From Cytobacillus firmus NBRC 15306 (lineage in GTDB: Bacteria > Bacillota > Bacilli > Bacillales > Cytobacillaceae), in NCBI RefSeq assembly GCF_001591465.1, contig NZ_BCUY01000035.1, forward strand, positions 1 to 39,194: DNA of 39,194 nt, read 5' to 3'. Shown piece after piece: positions 1 through 7,681 of the stretch. Numbering within the stretch: the stretch's first letter is position 1; every line of letters begins with the position of its first letter. A program made the position numbers and the translations under genes. The notes below the pieces were generated by a model that had not been told where the DNA came from, ran no database searches, and saw only the letters and a list, made by a program, of their open reading frames with translations.

Positions 1-13
1 TTTTATTTACTGA

Positions 14-142
14 GTTGATTGGAGCGGAAGGTGCGAGACTCCTGCGGGAGTAGCGGGACAGGTGAGACCCCGCAGACGCGCAGTGTCGAGGAGGCTCACC
101 GCCTGCCCCGCGGAAAGCGAGCATCCTGGAGCGGAAATCAAC
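14..142. repeat. Interspersed repeat family A, copy 1
   Basis: This is a GC-rich element of about 129 bp bounded by GTTGATT (14-20) and AATCAAC (136-142). A second, diverged copy in the same orientation lies at 6606-6728. Shared blocks include CTCCTGCGGGAG, GAGACCCCGCAG, GAGGAGGCTC and CCCCGCGGAAAGC. It can fold: CTCC/GGAG forms a short hairpin, and GGTGAG (61-66) pairs with CTCACC (95-100). The matching arms in copy 2 are changed together, which argues for a conserved fold. I recall similar repeats scattered through Bacillaceae genomes; no transposase is present. The open frame across it looks incidental. Confidence 0.8.
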
Positions 143-177
143 GGACCCCATTGTTGGCGAAAACAATAATTTATACG

Positions 178-215
178 AAAAGAGCCTTGAGCTGTATTCC
201 TGCAGCTCTTTTTCT
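178..215 (+). terminator. Rho-independent terminator of the gene upstream of the window
   Basis: AAAAGAGC (178-185) can pair with GCTCTTTT (205-212), and a competing inner pairing GAGCTG/CAGCTC exists, followed by a T tract. It probably ends a transcript entering from the left edge. Confidence 0.55.
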
Positions 216-282
216 GTTCAAGCAGTCTTATTTATGTGAAAATTTCATAGCTTGTCATAAGACCGTTTAAGAGGGTGGTTTT

Positions 283-1188
283 ATGGCATATATTATTGAG
301 AATGCAAATATTTTAAAGGAAGACAAGCTGTTAAAAACATCAATGCTGATTAGAAATAATGAGATTTCACTGATGCAGGCTGAAATGAAACGGTTTCGGT
401 ATACAAGAATGGATGCGGGTGCATTTATTATGTCTGCAGGATATGTGGTCCTGGACACATCTATCCCGCTGGAAATGTCTTTTTCAGAACTCAAGGAGTA
501 TTATATTCGGGAGTTCATATTAAAAGGATGCACAGCCTTCCTGACAGCTGTGCCTGTAAAGCATGAATATACTTTAAAGAGTGATCTTAAATGCTTTAAA
601 GCAAGTTTGTTAAGCAGCCCGATCGATTATATTATTGGTGTGAAAATTCCTGTCCGTCTCCTCACCCCTTCTTTTATGAGAAAATGCAAGAGAGAAAGAG
701 TTCCTGTGGTTTTTGTTGAAATACAGGATGCAAAGGAGTTTGAGCAAGTTCCGTGGGGATGGCTGCGGGAAGCAATGTTTCCTTATAATTGTCCGCTTGC
801 CCCCCTCTTTGCAGGCAGGAATGAAAAGGAGAAAAGCAGAATAAATACATTATGGACAAAACTGATGCAGGAAGAGAAAATTCCTTCAATGCCGAATGAG
901 CTGATGGAACACGAGCCTCTATCCCGGTCAGTGCTGTCCAAAGCTGGGATTTACCCTTTAAAAGGGAATATTCATCAGGGCGGGGAAGCCAGTTATAATT
1001 TATATGAAAAGCCTGAAGAAGGTCTTACCGTTGAAGAATCACAGCTGTTTCATTATCATAGAGATAAACTTGCTGTCACTGTCCTGAAAGGAAAAGTGAT
1101 TAGAGCCGGACAAGAAGTGATTTTTCGTTCAGGTTCGGGAGAGCATGTTAAAATCAGCACACCAGCTTACTTTAAAATAGCCGATTAG
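283..1188 (+). CDS. Unrecognised protein with degenerate amidohydrolase-like ends
   Basis: A 301-residue cytoplasmic protein I cannot name. Its first 65 residues resemble the composite beta-sandwich start of the amidohydrolase superfamily, where a strand-turn pattern leads to a D-x-x-G-x-x-x-x-P-G-F-x-D-x-H-x-H signature. Here that region reads MDAGAFIMSAGYVVLDTS, so the metal-binding H-x-H is absent. The C-terminus (VLKGKVIRAGQEVIF) resembles the returning sandwich strand of the same fold. No other metal-ligand pattern is visible, so an enzymatic role is doubtful. The start has a GAGGGTGG Shine-Dalgarno. The gene lies 19 bp before ypiA and is probably co-transcribed with it. In B. subtilis ypiA instead follows aroE, so this gene is an addition. 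The fold assignment is inference from pattern only. Confidence 0.8.
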   Translation: MAYIIENANILKEDKLLKTSMLIRNNEISLMQAEMKRFRYTRMDAGAFIMSAGYVVLDTSIPLEMSFSELKEYYIREFILKGCTAFLTAVPVKHEYTLKSDLKCFKASLLSSPIDYIIGVKIPVRLLTPSFMRKCKRERVPVVFVEIQDAKEFEQVPWGWLREAMFPYNCPLAPLFAGRNEKEKSRINTLWTKLMQEEKIPSMPNELMEHEPLSRSVLSKAGIYPLKGNIHQGGEASYNLYEKPEEGLTVEESQLFHYHRDKLAVTVLKGKVIRAGQEVIFRSGSGEHVKISTPAYFKIAD

Positions 1189-1207
1189 CATTCGAAAGGA
1201 ATTTAGT

Positions 1208-2470
1208 ATGGATAAAGTAAATAAAATCATTACTCTATTAGAAAACGGTCATCATGAAGAAGCCTTGGAGAGCTATCAGCAAATACTGCTGGATGGTTCC
1301 CATGAAGAAAGGTTCCTGCTGGCAGAAGAACTGTTCCAGTATGGGTTCCTTGAGGAATCAAAAGCCTTATATGAACGGCTTCTGGAAGCATATCCTGAAG
1401 AAGGAGAACTGCTCGTTCTGTTGGCTGAAACACATATTGATCTGGGAAATGAAGAGGAAGCCATCCTTGTCCTTGAAAGAATAGATGAACATGATCCGAG
1501 CTTTCCGCAGTCGCTTCTCTTATTAGCAGACCTCTATCAAATGGATGGTCTATTTGAGGTCAGCGAACAAAAGCTCCTGAAAGCAAAAGAAATATTGCCT
1601 GATGAGATAATTGTAGATTTCGCCCTCGGTGAACTTTATGCAGAGCAGGGAAGATTTCTGGAAGCAAAGCGGATATATGAAAATGTTCTCAGGAAAGAGG
1701 ATATCATTGCAGGCATAAATGTAAATCAGAGATTGGCGGATATTCTCAGCGCAGGCGGCGCATTTGAAGAAGCTCTTCCATATTATGAAAAAGCGCTAGA
1801 TGACAAGCTGGAGATTAATACCCTTTTCAGTTATGCTTTTACAGCGCTTCAAGCCGGCTTTAACCGCACAGCCATTGAAAAATTGACTGAGCTGAAGGAG
1901 CTGGACCCCGAGTATCATTCACTGTATTTATACCTTGCCCAGGCATACGAGCGGGAGGAAGAAGCCGGCAAAGGCCTGGAAGCGGTCAAGGAAGGCATAA
2001 AACAAGACGAATTTAACAAAGAACTGTTCTTCTATGGCGGGAAGCTTGCCCTGAAAAATGGCAATGAAAAAGAAGCAGAAGATATGTTAAGGCAGGCTCT
2101 TGCACTGGATCCCGAATATGTCCAGGCAGCCATTCTTTTAAATAAACTTCTTCTCCAGCAGGAAAGATATGAAGATGTAATCGAAATCACTGAAATGCTG
2201 AACGAGCTTGAAGAGCCCCAGCTTATATGGGATTCAGCCGTTGCCTTTCAGCATATAGAGGAATTTTCAGAGGCATTAAACAAATATCAGCTTGCATATA
2301 CTTTCTTTAAACAGCAGCCGGATTTCCTTTCGGATTACGGATATTTTTTAGCAGAGGAAGGAAAAAGGGATGAGGCTGCCGAAATTTTTAATACATTAAT
2401 CAAACTGGAGCCTGGCAATGAAGAATATCTAGATGTGCTGCAGCGACTCACGGATGATTTTCTTGATTAA
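1208..2470 (+). CDS. ypiA: YpiA, TPR-repeat protein
   Basis: A 420-residue soluble protein built almost entirely of tetratricopeptide repeats. About ten to eleven 34-residue units are visible, with the usual A-x-x-x-Y/F...P pattern, for example FLEAKRIYENVL and EEALPYYEKALD. TPR arrays form superhelical scaffolds for protein-protein contacts. The protein is strongly acidic and has no signal peptide or membrane segment, so it should act in the cytoplasm. The start ATG follows an AAAGGAA site. It sits between the unrecognised gene above and ypiB, the same order as in B. subtilis. No catalytic domain is present, and its partners cannot be read from sequence. The link to YpiB through conserved neighbourhood is inference. 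Confidence 0.9.
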   Translation: MDKVNKIITLLENGHHEEALESYQQILLDGSHEERFLLAEELFQYGFLEESKALYERLLEAYPEEGELLVLLAETHIDLGNEEEAILVLERIDEHDPSFPQSLLLLADLYQMDGLFEVSEQKLLKAKEILPDEIIVDFALGELYAEQGRFLEAKRIYENVLRKEDIIAGINVNQRLADILSAGGAFEEALPYYEKALDDKLEINTLFSYAFTALQAGFNRTAIEKLTELKELDPEYHSLYLYLAQAYEREEEAGKGLEAVKEGIKQDEFNKELFFYGGKLALKNGNEKEAEDMLRQALALDPEYVQAAILLNKLLLQQERYEDVIEITEMLNELEEPQLIWDSAVAFQHIEEFSEALNKYQLAYTFFKQQPDFLSDYGYFLAEEGKRDEAAEIFNTLIKLEPGNEEYLDVLQRLTDDFLD

Positions 2471-2545
2471 AAAAGGCAGTTTCTATCCTTTGAATGTAAC
2501 TTCAGTAAAACCAAATTTGTCTGTAAGCAGAGGAGGGAATCAAAA

Positions 2546-3091
2546 ATGGCGACCCCTGTATCTGTCAACGAGAAGAAAGATTTTATCCGCTGGTTTTTAA
2601 ACCATTATCAGCTCAAAAGAAGAGAATGTGTTTGGATTCTCAATTATTTGATGAGTCATGACCAGCTTATGGAGAAGGTGCATTTTGTAGAGCAGGCACA
2701 GTATTGCCCAAGAGGCCTGATCATGTCGACCCATTGTGTGGATGAAGTTCCTTTCCGTTTTTACAAAGAGAATGTAATGACCACAGATGCGGAGAAGTCC
2801 TTCCATGATATCCGCTTAAACAGGGATGAAGAGATTTATATCCAGCTTAATTTCCATGCTTCAAATAAGGCCCATCAGTATGCAGCGGTCATGGAGGAAA
2901 ATCCCTTTATGCCAAAGACACTCCAGATAAACGAAAAGGACCGGCTGATCGCCGAAAGGTTCCTGACAGAAAGCCTGGAAAAGTTCAGAAGAGAGAAACT
3001 CCTTGAGCTCATTGATGAAGCATTGGATAAGCAGGATAAAAAAGCTTTTAACGTTCTGACTCAGCAGCTGAATAAATTAGAGACTACCTAA
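2546..3091 (+). CDS. ypiB: YpiB (UPF0302), ReoY-type regulator of MurA turnover
   Basis: A 181-residue protein with the UPF0302 domain at about 5-125 and an IDEAL domain at the C-terminus. The name-giving residues IDEAL are literally present at 156-160, within a helix running from about 130 to 176. The Listeria homologue ReoY is known to work with ReoM and the ClpCP protease to control degradation of MurA, the first committed enzyme of peptidoglycan synthesis; by family membership this protein should do the same in the cytoplasm. The start ATG has a strong AGAGGAGG site 7-8 nt upstream. A terminator follows the stop directly, so ypiB ends this transcription unit. Length is normal for the family. 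Confidence 0.92.
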   Translation: MATPVSVNEKKDFIRWFLNHYQLKRRECVWILNYLMSHDQLMEKVHFVEQAQYCPRGLIMSTHCVDEVPFRFYKENVMTTDAEKSFHDIRLNRDEEIYIQLNFHASNKAHQYAAVMEENPFMPKTLQINEKDRLIAERFLTESLEKFRREKLLELIDEALDKQDKKAFNVLTQQLNKLETT

Positions 3092-3123
3092 GCCTTGCTT
3101 TTATAAAAGCAGGGCTCTTATTT
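3091..3123 (+). terminator. Terminator after ypiB
   Basis: AGCCTTGCTTTT (3091-3102) pairs with AAAAGCAGGGCT (3105-3116), and a TTATTTT tail follows. It separates ypiB from ypiF. Confidence 0.8.
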
Positions 3124-3140
3124 TGTCTGCATTCTTTGAT

Positions 3141-3170
3141 TTGAAGCATTCTAATCATTAATGATATATT
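3141..3170 (+). promoter_or_regulatory. Sigma-A-type promoter for ypiF
   Basis: TTGAAG (3141-3146) and TATATT (3165-3170) are 18 bp apart, with an extended -10 TG at 3162-3163. They lie just downstream of the ypiB terminator and about 35 bp before the ypiF start. Confidence 0.6.
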
Positions 3171-3204
3171 AAGGAAGGCAAATATTTGTAATGGAGTGAA
3201 TGAT

Positions 3205-3669
3205 ATGAAATGGATATCACAGGATATCGACATGTTCCTTAAAGAAAAGCAATATGTAGACACTGCTGTTCTGCCGCTCCTTCCTGTATCATTTGGAGAT
3301 GATATCAAACAGTCTGTAGCCATGACAGAATTTATATCGCTTCTAAGTGTGCAGCTTGAACGGCAATTCAGAGGACGTCTCATCATGCTGCCTGGATTTG
3401 CCTATCTGAAATCGGCATCAGAAGATAGCCTGATCGGCGGCTTGGGCCAATGGGAATCAGAATTGAAGGTACAGGGATTTAAGCACATTTTCCTTTTAAC
3501 TTCGGACAGCATGTGGAAAGCGTTCGAAGGTCAGCTGGAAGGAGGCTTGATTTGGCTGCCATCTCTGCCTCTTGAGCATATGGATGAAAATTATCGGAAT
3601 TCGATCCTGGATGATCAGGTGAAACAGCTGCTGAATCTTTTCGTGCAAAAGTGGCAAAATGGTGAATAG
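3205..3669 (+). CDS. ypiF: YpiF, DUF2487 family protein
   Basis: A 154-residue protein of the YpiF/DUF2487 family, of unknown function. It opens MKWISQDIDMFLKEKQYVDTA, has mixed alpha/beta character, and contains no signal peptide or membrane helix. The frame could start at a GTG at 3196, but that codon is part of the GGAGTG ribosome site (3193-3198) that correctly serves the ATG at 3205, so 3205 is preferred. The gene has its own promoter and lies directly upstream of qcrABC, as in B. subtilis. A separate promoter precedes qcrA. No role in the reductase complex is established; the fixed position only hints at one. Confidence 0.85.
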   Translation: MKWISQDIDMFLKEKQYVDTAVLPLLPVSFGDDIKQSVAMTEFISLLSVQLERQFRGRLIMLPGFAYLKSASEDSLIGGLGQWESELKVQGFKHIFLLTSDSMWKAFEGQLEGGLIWLPSLPLEHMDENYRNSILDDQVKQLLNLFVQKWQNGE

Positions 3670-3716
3670 TGTGAATGTTAAGTCGCTCTATTTACATGTT
3701 TAGCCAAAGGATTATA

Positions 3717-3745
3717 TTGACCTTGCATAAAGATTGATATATCAT
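3717..3745 (+). promoter_or_regulatory. Sigma-A-type promoter for qcrABC
   Basis: TTGACC (3717-3722) and TATCAT (3740-3745) have a 17-bp spacer, giving a leader of about 65 nt before qcrA. A weaker overlapping candidate, TTTACA (3691-3696) with TATATT (3713-3718), lies just upstream. Confidence 0.65.
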
Positions 3746-3818
3746 TGTTATGTCCTAGTTTTATATTGTGTTGAATTTTGTCCGTTGGACTTAACTTCAT
3801 AATAGAGGGGGGAAAAGT

Positions 3819-4325
3819 ATGAGCAAAAATCGAGTTTCTAGACGTCAATTCCTAAACTATACACTTACTGGTGTAGGCGGTTTCATGGCAGCAGGAATGC
3901 TTATGCCGATGGTCCGTTTTGCAGTTGATCCTGTATTGCAGGCAGCTGGTGAGAGTGATTTTATCCCAACAAAGCAAAAAGTCGCCGAAATTACCGAAAC
4001 GCCGACAAGGGTTGATTACACTTATGAGCAGCAGGATGCCTGGTACACATCCGAAGTTACCGGCACTGCATGGGTTTATAAGGATGATAAAGGTGAAATT
4101 GTTGCATTGTCTCCAGTATGTAAGCATTTAGGGTGCGTAGTTGACTGGAATACTGACAAGTCAAACCCTGATCATTTCTATTGCCCTTGCCATGGCGGCC
4201 TTTATACAAAGGATGGGACAAACGTTCCAGGTACACCGCCGGTTGCATCACTTGATGTATTTCCTTACAAAGAAAAAGATGGCTTCTTGTATTTAGGCAA
4301 GGCTGAACCGCGAAAGGAGGCGTAA
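3819..4325 (+). CDS. qcrA: QcrA, Rieske iron-sulfur subunit of menaquinol:cytochrome c reductase
   Basis: A 168-residue Rieske protein, the [2Fe-2S] subunit that takes an electron from menaquinol and passes it on within the bc-type complex. The cluster motifs are intact: C101-x-H103-x-x-C106 and C122-P-C124-H125-G. C101, H103, C122 and H125 are expected ligands, and C106/C124 form the stabilising disulfide. The N-terminus SRRQFLNYTLTGVGG has the twin arginines of a Tat signal anchor, followed by one hydrophobic helix (about 14-32). Folded cluster export and membrane anchoring are therefore expected. A strong AGAGGGGGG site precedes the ATG. It is the first gene of qcrABC and is followed 3 bp later by qcrB. 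Confidence 0.97.
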   Translation: MSKNRVSRRQFLNYTLTGVGGFMAAGMLMPMVRFAVDPVLQAAGESDFIPTKQKVAEITETPTRVDYTYEQQDAWYTSEVTGTAWVYKDDKGEIVALSPVCKHLGCVVDWNTDKSNPDHFYCPCHGGLYTKDGTNVPGTPPVASLDVFPYKEKDGFLYLGKAEPRKEA

Positions 4326-4328
4326 TAA

Positions 4329-5003
4329 TTGTTAAACAAAATTTATGATTGGGTAGATGAGCGTTTAGATATTACGCCGATCTGGCGGGATATTGCTGAC
4401 CATGAAGTGCCTGAGCATGTAAACCCTGCACATCATTTCTCTGCATTCGTTTACTGTTTTGGCGGTCTGACGTTCTTTGTTACTGTAATTCAAATCTTAT
4501 CCGGTATGTTCCTGACAATGTACTATGTTCCGGATATCAAAAATGCATGGGAATCCGTGTATTATCTTCAAAACCATGTTGCATTCGGGCAGATTGTCCG
4601 CGGAATGCACCACTGGGGAGCAAGTTTAGTAATCGTAATGATGTTCCTACATACGTTACGTGTTTTCTTCCAGGGAGCTTATAAGAAGCCCCGTGAATTA
4701 AACTGGATTGTCGGAGTGCTCATTTTCTTCATAATGCTTGCACTTGGACTGACAGGTTACTTATTGCCTTGGGATATGAAAGCCCTTTTTGCTACAAAAG
4801 TAACAATCCAGATCGTAGAATCAACTCCGCTGATTGGAGAATATCTGAAAATACTTATTGCAGGACATTCTGATATTGTCGGCGCGCAGACAATCACCCG
4901 ATTCTTTGCTATCCATGTATTCTTCTTACCGGCTGCATTATTCGGGTTAATGGCTGCCCACTTTATTATGATTCGTAAGCAGGGTATTTCAGGACCGTTG
5001 TAA
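4329..5003 (+). CDS. qcrB: QcrB, cytochrome b subunit
   Basis: A 224-residue four-helix cytochrome b of the b6 type. The heme b ligands are visible as H94 and H108 (RGMHHWGAS to FLHTLRVF, 14 apart) and H196 and H211 (15 apart). C43 in FVYCFGG matches the cysteine that covalently holds the extra c-type heme in the B. subtilis protein. Start is TTG, three bases after the qcrA stop, served by an AAAGGAGG site inside the end of qcrA, so translation is coupled. The quinone-site half with PDWY is on QcrC, as in split b6/subunit IV systems. Length equals that of B. subtilis QcrB. Confidence 0.97.
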   Translation: MLNKIYDWVDERLDITPIWRDIADHEVPEHVNPAHHFSAFVYCFGGLTFFVTVIQILSGMFLTMYYVPDIKNAWESVYYLQNHVAFGQIVRGMHHWGASLVIVMMFLHTLRVFFQGAYKKPRELNWIVGVLIFFIMLALGLTGYLLPWDMKALFATKVTIQIVESTPLIGEYLKILIAGHSDIVGAQTITRFFAIHVFFLPAALFGLMAAHFIMIRKQGISGPL

Positions 5004-5046
5004 GAAATAATTTTTTGATCATTGCAAAAGGAGGGGAAATCGCCCA

Positions 5047-5814
5047 ATGCATCGTGGTAAAGGTATGAAATTCGTAGGTGACTCTCGTGTTCCTGCAGAA
5101 CGCAAACCGAATATTCCGAAAGACTATTCGGAATATCCAGGAAAAACAGAAGCATTCTGGCCAAACTTCCTGTTAAAGGAATGGATGGTAGGGGCTGTAT
5201 TCCTTATCGGTTTCCTATGCTTGACAATTGCGCATGAGCCGCCGTTAGAAAAAATTGCTGACCCAAGTGATACAGCTTATATTCCGCTGCCAGACTGGTA
5301 CTTCCTGTTCTTATACCAGCTTCTGAAATACAGCTATGCATCCGGACCTTATAATGCAATTGGTGCTTTCATTATTCCGGGTCTTGCATTCGGAGCATTG
5401 CTGCTTGCGCCATTCATTGACCGCGGACCTGAACGCCGTCCGTCCAAGCGTCCTTTAGCAACCGGCTTTATGCTATTGGCTCTAGCCGGCATCACTTACC
5501 TGACTTGGGAGTCTGTAGCCCACCATGACTGGGAGGCGGCTGCACAGCAAGGTAAAATTGTGGCTGAAGTAGAGTTTGATAAAGAAGACGAAGGCTACAA
5601 GATTTTTGAAGCAAACGGCTGTATTTCCTGCCACGGAGGAGATCTCCAGGGTGGTGCAGGTTCACCTGCACTTGTTGACACTGGGTTAACACCTGAAGAA
5701 GTTGCTGACATTGCTAAAAACGGTAAAGGCGCTATGCCTGCAGGAATGTTCAAAGGCTCTGATGAAGAACTTCAAAAGCTTGCTGAATTCATTTCTGGCC
5801 TTGAAAGCAAATAA
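5047..5814 (+). CDS. qcrC: QcrC, subunit IV fused to cytochrome c
   Basis: A 255-residue fusion typical of Bacillus. Residues 1-150 are the three-helix subunit IV portion, with the quinol-site motif PDWYF at 82-86. Residues about 170-255 are a class I cytochrome c domain on the outer face, with the heme attachment site C192-I-S-C195-H196 and a likely axial methionine at M230 or M234 (GAMPAGM). The complex delivers electrons from menaquinol to cytochrome c or caa3 oxidase. The ATG follows AGGAGGGG. It is the last gene of the operon, followed by a strong terminator. Nothing is missing relative to the family. Confidence 0.97.
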   Translation: MHRGKGMKFVGDSRVPAERKPNIPKDYSEYPGKTEAFWPNFLLKEWMVGAVFLIGFLCLTIAHEPPLEKIADPSDTAYIPLPDWYFLFLYQLLKYSYASGPYNAIGAFIIPGLAFGALLLAPFIDRGPERRPSKRPLATGFMLLALAGITYLTWESVAHHDWEAAAQQGKIVAEVEFDKEDEGYKIFEANGCISCHGGDLQGGAGSPALVDTGLTPEEVADIAKNGKGAMPAGMFKGSDEELQKLAEFISGLESK

Positions 5815-5824
5815 TTTAAAAAGG

Positions 5825-5851
5825 AGCTGGCATTGCCAGCTTCTTTTTTTT
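5825..5851 (+). terminator. Terminator of qcrABC
   Basis: AGCTGGC and GCCAGCT pair around ATT (5825-5841), followed by TTC and a run of eight or nine T. Confidence 0.9.
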
Positions 5852-5888
5852 GCCCAAAAATTGTTCGTTTTTTTACATGAGTTGGATG

Positions 5889-5897
5889 TGGTAAAAT
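5889..5897 (+). promoter_or_regulatory. Extended -10 promoter candidate for ypjA
   Basis: TGG-TAAAAT (5889-5897) is an extended -10 element about 40 bp before the ypjA start. The -35 region is T-rich (TTTTAC, 5871-5876) but badly spaced. Confidence 0.4.
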
Positions 5898-5936
5898 AAT
5901 GAAACAATCGTGTACATAGAGAAAAGGAGAAAAAAC

Positions 5937-6533
5937 ATGAAATGGATCTATCCTTTATTAGGCAGCAGAGCTATGCTGATACTCCTTCTGATTATTAACA
6001 CAGCAGGCACCATCTATGGGTATATATGGTATAAGTGGCAGCTGGTAGATACACCGGCTGTTTTCTTGCCGTTCGTACCCGACAGTCCTACAGCAAGCCT
6101 GTTTTTTATGTTTGTGCTGATTGCCTTTCTAATGGGCAAAAATTGGCCATTGATGGAAGCTTTAGCAATTGTAACCCTTATTAAATACGGTATATGGGCC
6201 GTAGTTATGAATTTGCTGGTATTTCAGGTTACAGGTGAATTGGATCCTGTTGCTCTCATGCTAATCTTCTCCCATGGTGCAATGGCAGTCCAGGGTGTTC
6301 TTTACGCACCTTTCTATCGCTTCAAAACATGGCATCTAGTCATTACGGGTATCTGGACTCTACACAATGATGTAATTGATTATGTCTTTTTCATGCTTCC
6401 CCGCTATCCTATTTTAAATCTTTACACACCGCAAATCGGCTATTTTACATTCTGGCTCAGCATTTTCTCATTAGGAACCGCGTATTACTTCGTCCTTAGA
6501 AAGAATCGGTTTAGTCTGGATATTGTGAAATAG
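5937..6533 (+). CDS. ypjA: YpjA, DUF1405 integral membrane protein
   Basis: A 198-residue polytopic membrane protein of the YpjA/DUF1405 family, function unknown. About six hydrophobic helices are visible, for example 5-25 (LLGSRAMLILLLIINTAGT), 50-65, 75-95, 110-130 and the C-terminal helix before residue 190. The conserved aromatic stretch WHLVITGIWTLHNDVIDY is typical of the family. The frame opens at a GTG at 5910, but the AAAAGGAGA site at 5922-5930 places the true start at ATG 5937. It lies between qcrC and ypjB as in B. subtilis, though terminators and a repeat separate it from both neighbours here. Adjacency to respiratory genes is the only hint of role. Confidence 0.85.
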   Translation: MKWIYPLLGSRAMLILLLIINTAGTIYGYIWYKWQLVDTPAVFLPFVPDSPTASLFFMFVLIAFLMGKNWPLMEALAIVTLIKYGIWAVVMNLLVFQVTGELDPVALMLIFSHGAMAVQGVLYAPFYRFKTWHLVITGIWTLHNDVIDYVFFMLPRYPILNLYTPQIGYFTFWLSIFSLGTAYYFVLRKNRFSLDIVK

Positions 6534-6605
6534 CTTTATCAAAGTTTTAATGCGGTTATTTTCATAAATCATGTTGATTATTAATAACTTAGTTTCATTT
6601 ACTGA

Positions 6606-6728
6606 GTTGATTGGAGAGGAGGGCGCTTGACTCCTGCGGGAGGAGAGGGAGCGGGAGACCCCGCAGGCGAAGCCGAGGAGGCTCCCGTTCCTCCCCGCGG
6701 AAAGCAAGTGCCCGCAGCGGAAATTAAC
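6606..6728. repeat. Interspersed repeat family A, copy 2
   Basis: A second copy of the element at 14-142, 123 bp, in the same orientation, bounded by GTTGATT (6606-6612) and AATTAAC (6722-6728). CTCCTGCGGGAG and CCCCGCGGAAAGC are kept, while the long-range stem arms have become CGGGAG (6652-6657) and CTCCCG (6682-6687), still complementary. It occupies much of the 366-bp gap between ypjA and ypjB. Short open frames crossing it look incidental. Confidence 0.8.
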
Positions 6729-6846
6729 GAGCATAATTCGCAGCAAAAAAATACCTTTGAGAAATGGACCTTTAATATAAAAGTTGTAATGACTCCTGGC
6801 ACGCAAATTAAATATAATAGTTCTCGAAATTATTTTCTGGTCTAAC

Positions 6847-6895
6847 CTTGTCCCTCTTTTCATATTAATCTAATAGTAATTTGAGGGGGGACAAG
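6847..6895 (+). promoter_or_regulatory. Inverted repeat that can cover the ypjB ribosome site
   Basis: CTTGTCCC (6847-6854) is perfectly complementary to GGGACAAG (6888-6895), and TC/GG extends the pairing to about 10 bp with a G-T pair. The 3' arm includes part of the GAGGGGGG ribosome site of ypjB. Whether it folds in the mRNA is unknown. Confidence 0.4.
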
Positions 6896-6899
6896 TTTG

Positions 6900-7676
6900 A
6901 TGAGGCGAAAAGTAATCGCATTCTTATTCATTATTATGTTATTGCCTGGAATGGTGTCTGCAGATAAGACAACAAAAATAGATAAATTAGATCAATTATC
7001 TAATGAAGCCTTACAGATGGTTAAGCTTCACAGGTATGAGGATGCCAAGAAGCTTTTGGAGTATTTTTCCGAGCAATTCGTTGCTGTGAACGGCAAGGAA
7101 AGACCATTTACAATGGACGAACTGCGGATTATTACCGTCTCTCATGATGATGCTGTACAAGCTGCGGTGAATACATCCATGAGCCATGAAGAACGGCTGA
7201 ATCATGCAACAAAATTTCGCCTGGTAATGGATGCGATTTCCTCGAAATATCAGCCTTTATGGACTGAAATGGAGAAGCCGATCATGTCGGTATTTGGTGA
7301 GGTAAAGGAAGCGGCATACAGCGGTAATAACGAGAACTTCCATTCACGTTTGAATTCCTTTTTGTCTTTATATGAGGTTATTTATCCCAGTCTGAAGATT
7401 GATGTCGATGCAGAAAAGGTACAAAAACTGAACGCCCGCATTAATTTTATTGATCATTATCGGCCGCAGGTGCTTTCCCAGCAGGCAAGCCAGCAGGAAC
7501 TTGCTGCATTGGAAAATGATCTGCAGACAATCTTTGATGAAATGACAGAAGATGAAACGGATCCATCCCTTTGGTGGGTGATCATCTCAACCGGGAGCAT
7601 AATCATCATTACATTATCTTACGTAGGTTGGAGAAAATATAAGGGAGACAGGGCAAGGCAAAAAAATCGATCATAA
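6900..7676 (+). CDS. ypjB: YpjB, sporulation-associated single-pass membrane protein
   Basis: A 258-residue exported protein of the YpjB family, annotated as sporulation-related in Bacillus. It has a signal peptide (about 1-21, ending MVSA before D22), an extracytoplasmic helical domain, and a C-terminal membrane helix (about 224-244, WWVIISTGSIIIITLSYVG) followed by a basic tail, so it is held on the outer face. Start codon: TTG at 6897 and ATG at 6900 are adjacent; the GAGGGGGG site (6883-6890) is 9 nt before the ATG, which is preferred. Repeat A lies upstream and repeat B directly downstream, isolating the gene. Molecular function is unknown. Confidence 0.85.
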   Translation: MRRKVIAFLFIIMLLPGMVSADKTTKIDKLDQLSNEALQMVKLHRYEDAKKLLEYFSEQFVAVNGKERPFTMDELRIITVSHDDAVQAAVNTSMSHEERLNHATKFRLVMDAISSKYQPLWTEMEKPIMSVFGEVKEAAYSGNNENFHSRLNSFLSLYEVIYPSLKIDVDAEKVQKLNARINFIDHYRPQVLSQQASQQELAALENDLQTIFDEMTEDETDPSLWWVIISTGSIIIITLSYVGWRKYKGDRARQKNRS

Positions 7677-7681
7677 TAAGA

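Noticed and set aside
19..270. 83-codon plus-strand open frame at the left edge
   Set aside because: It lies largely inside repeat A, crosses the terminator hairpin at 178-215, and has composition unlike a protein.
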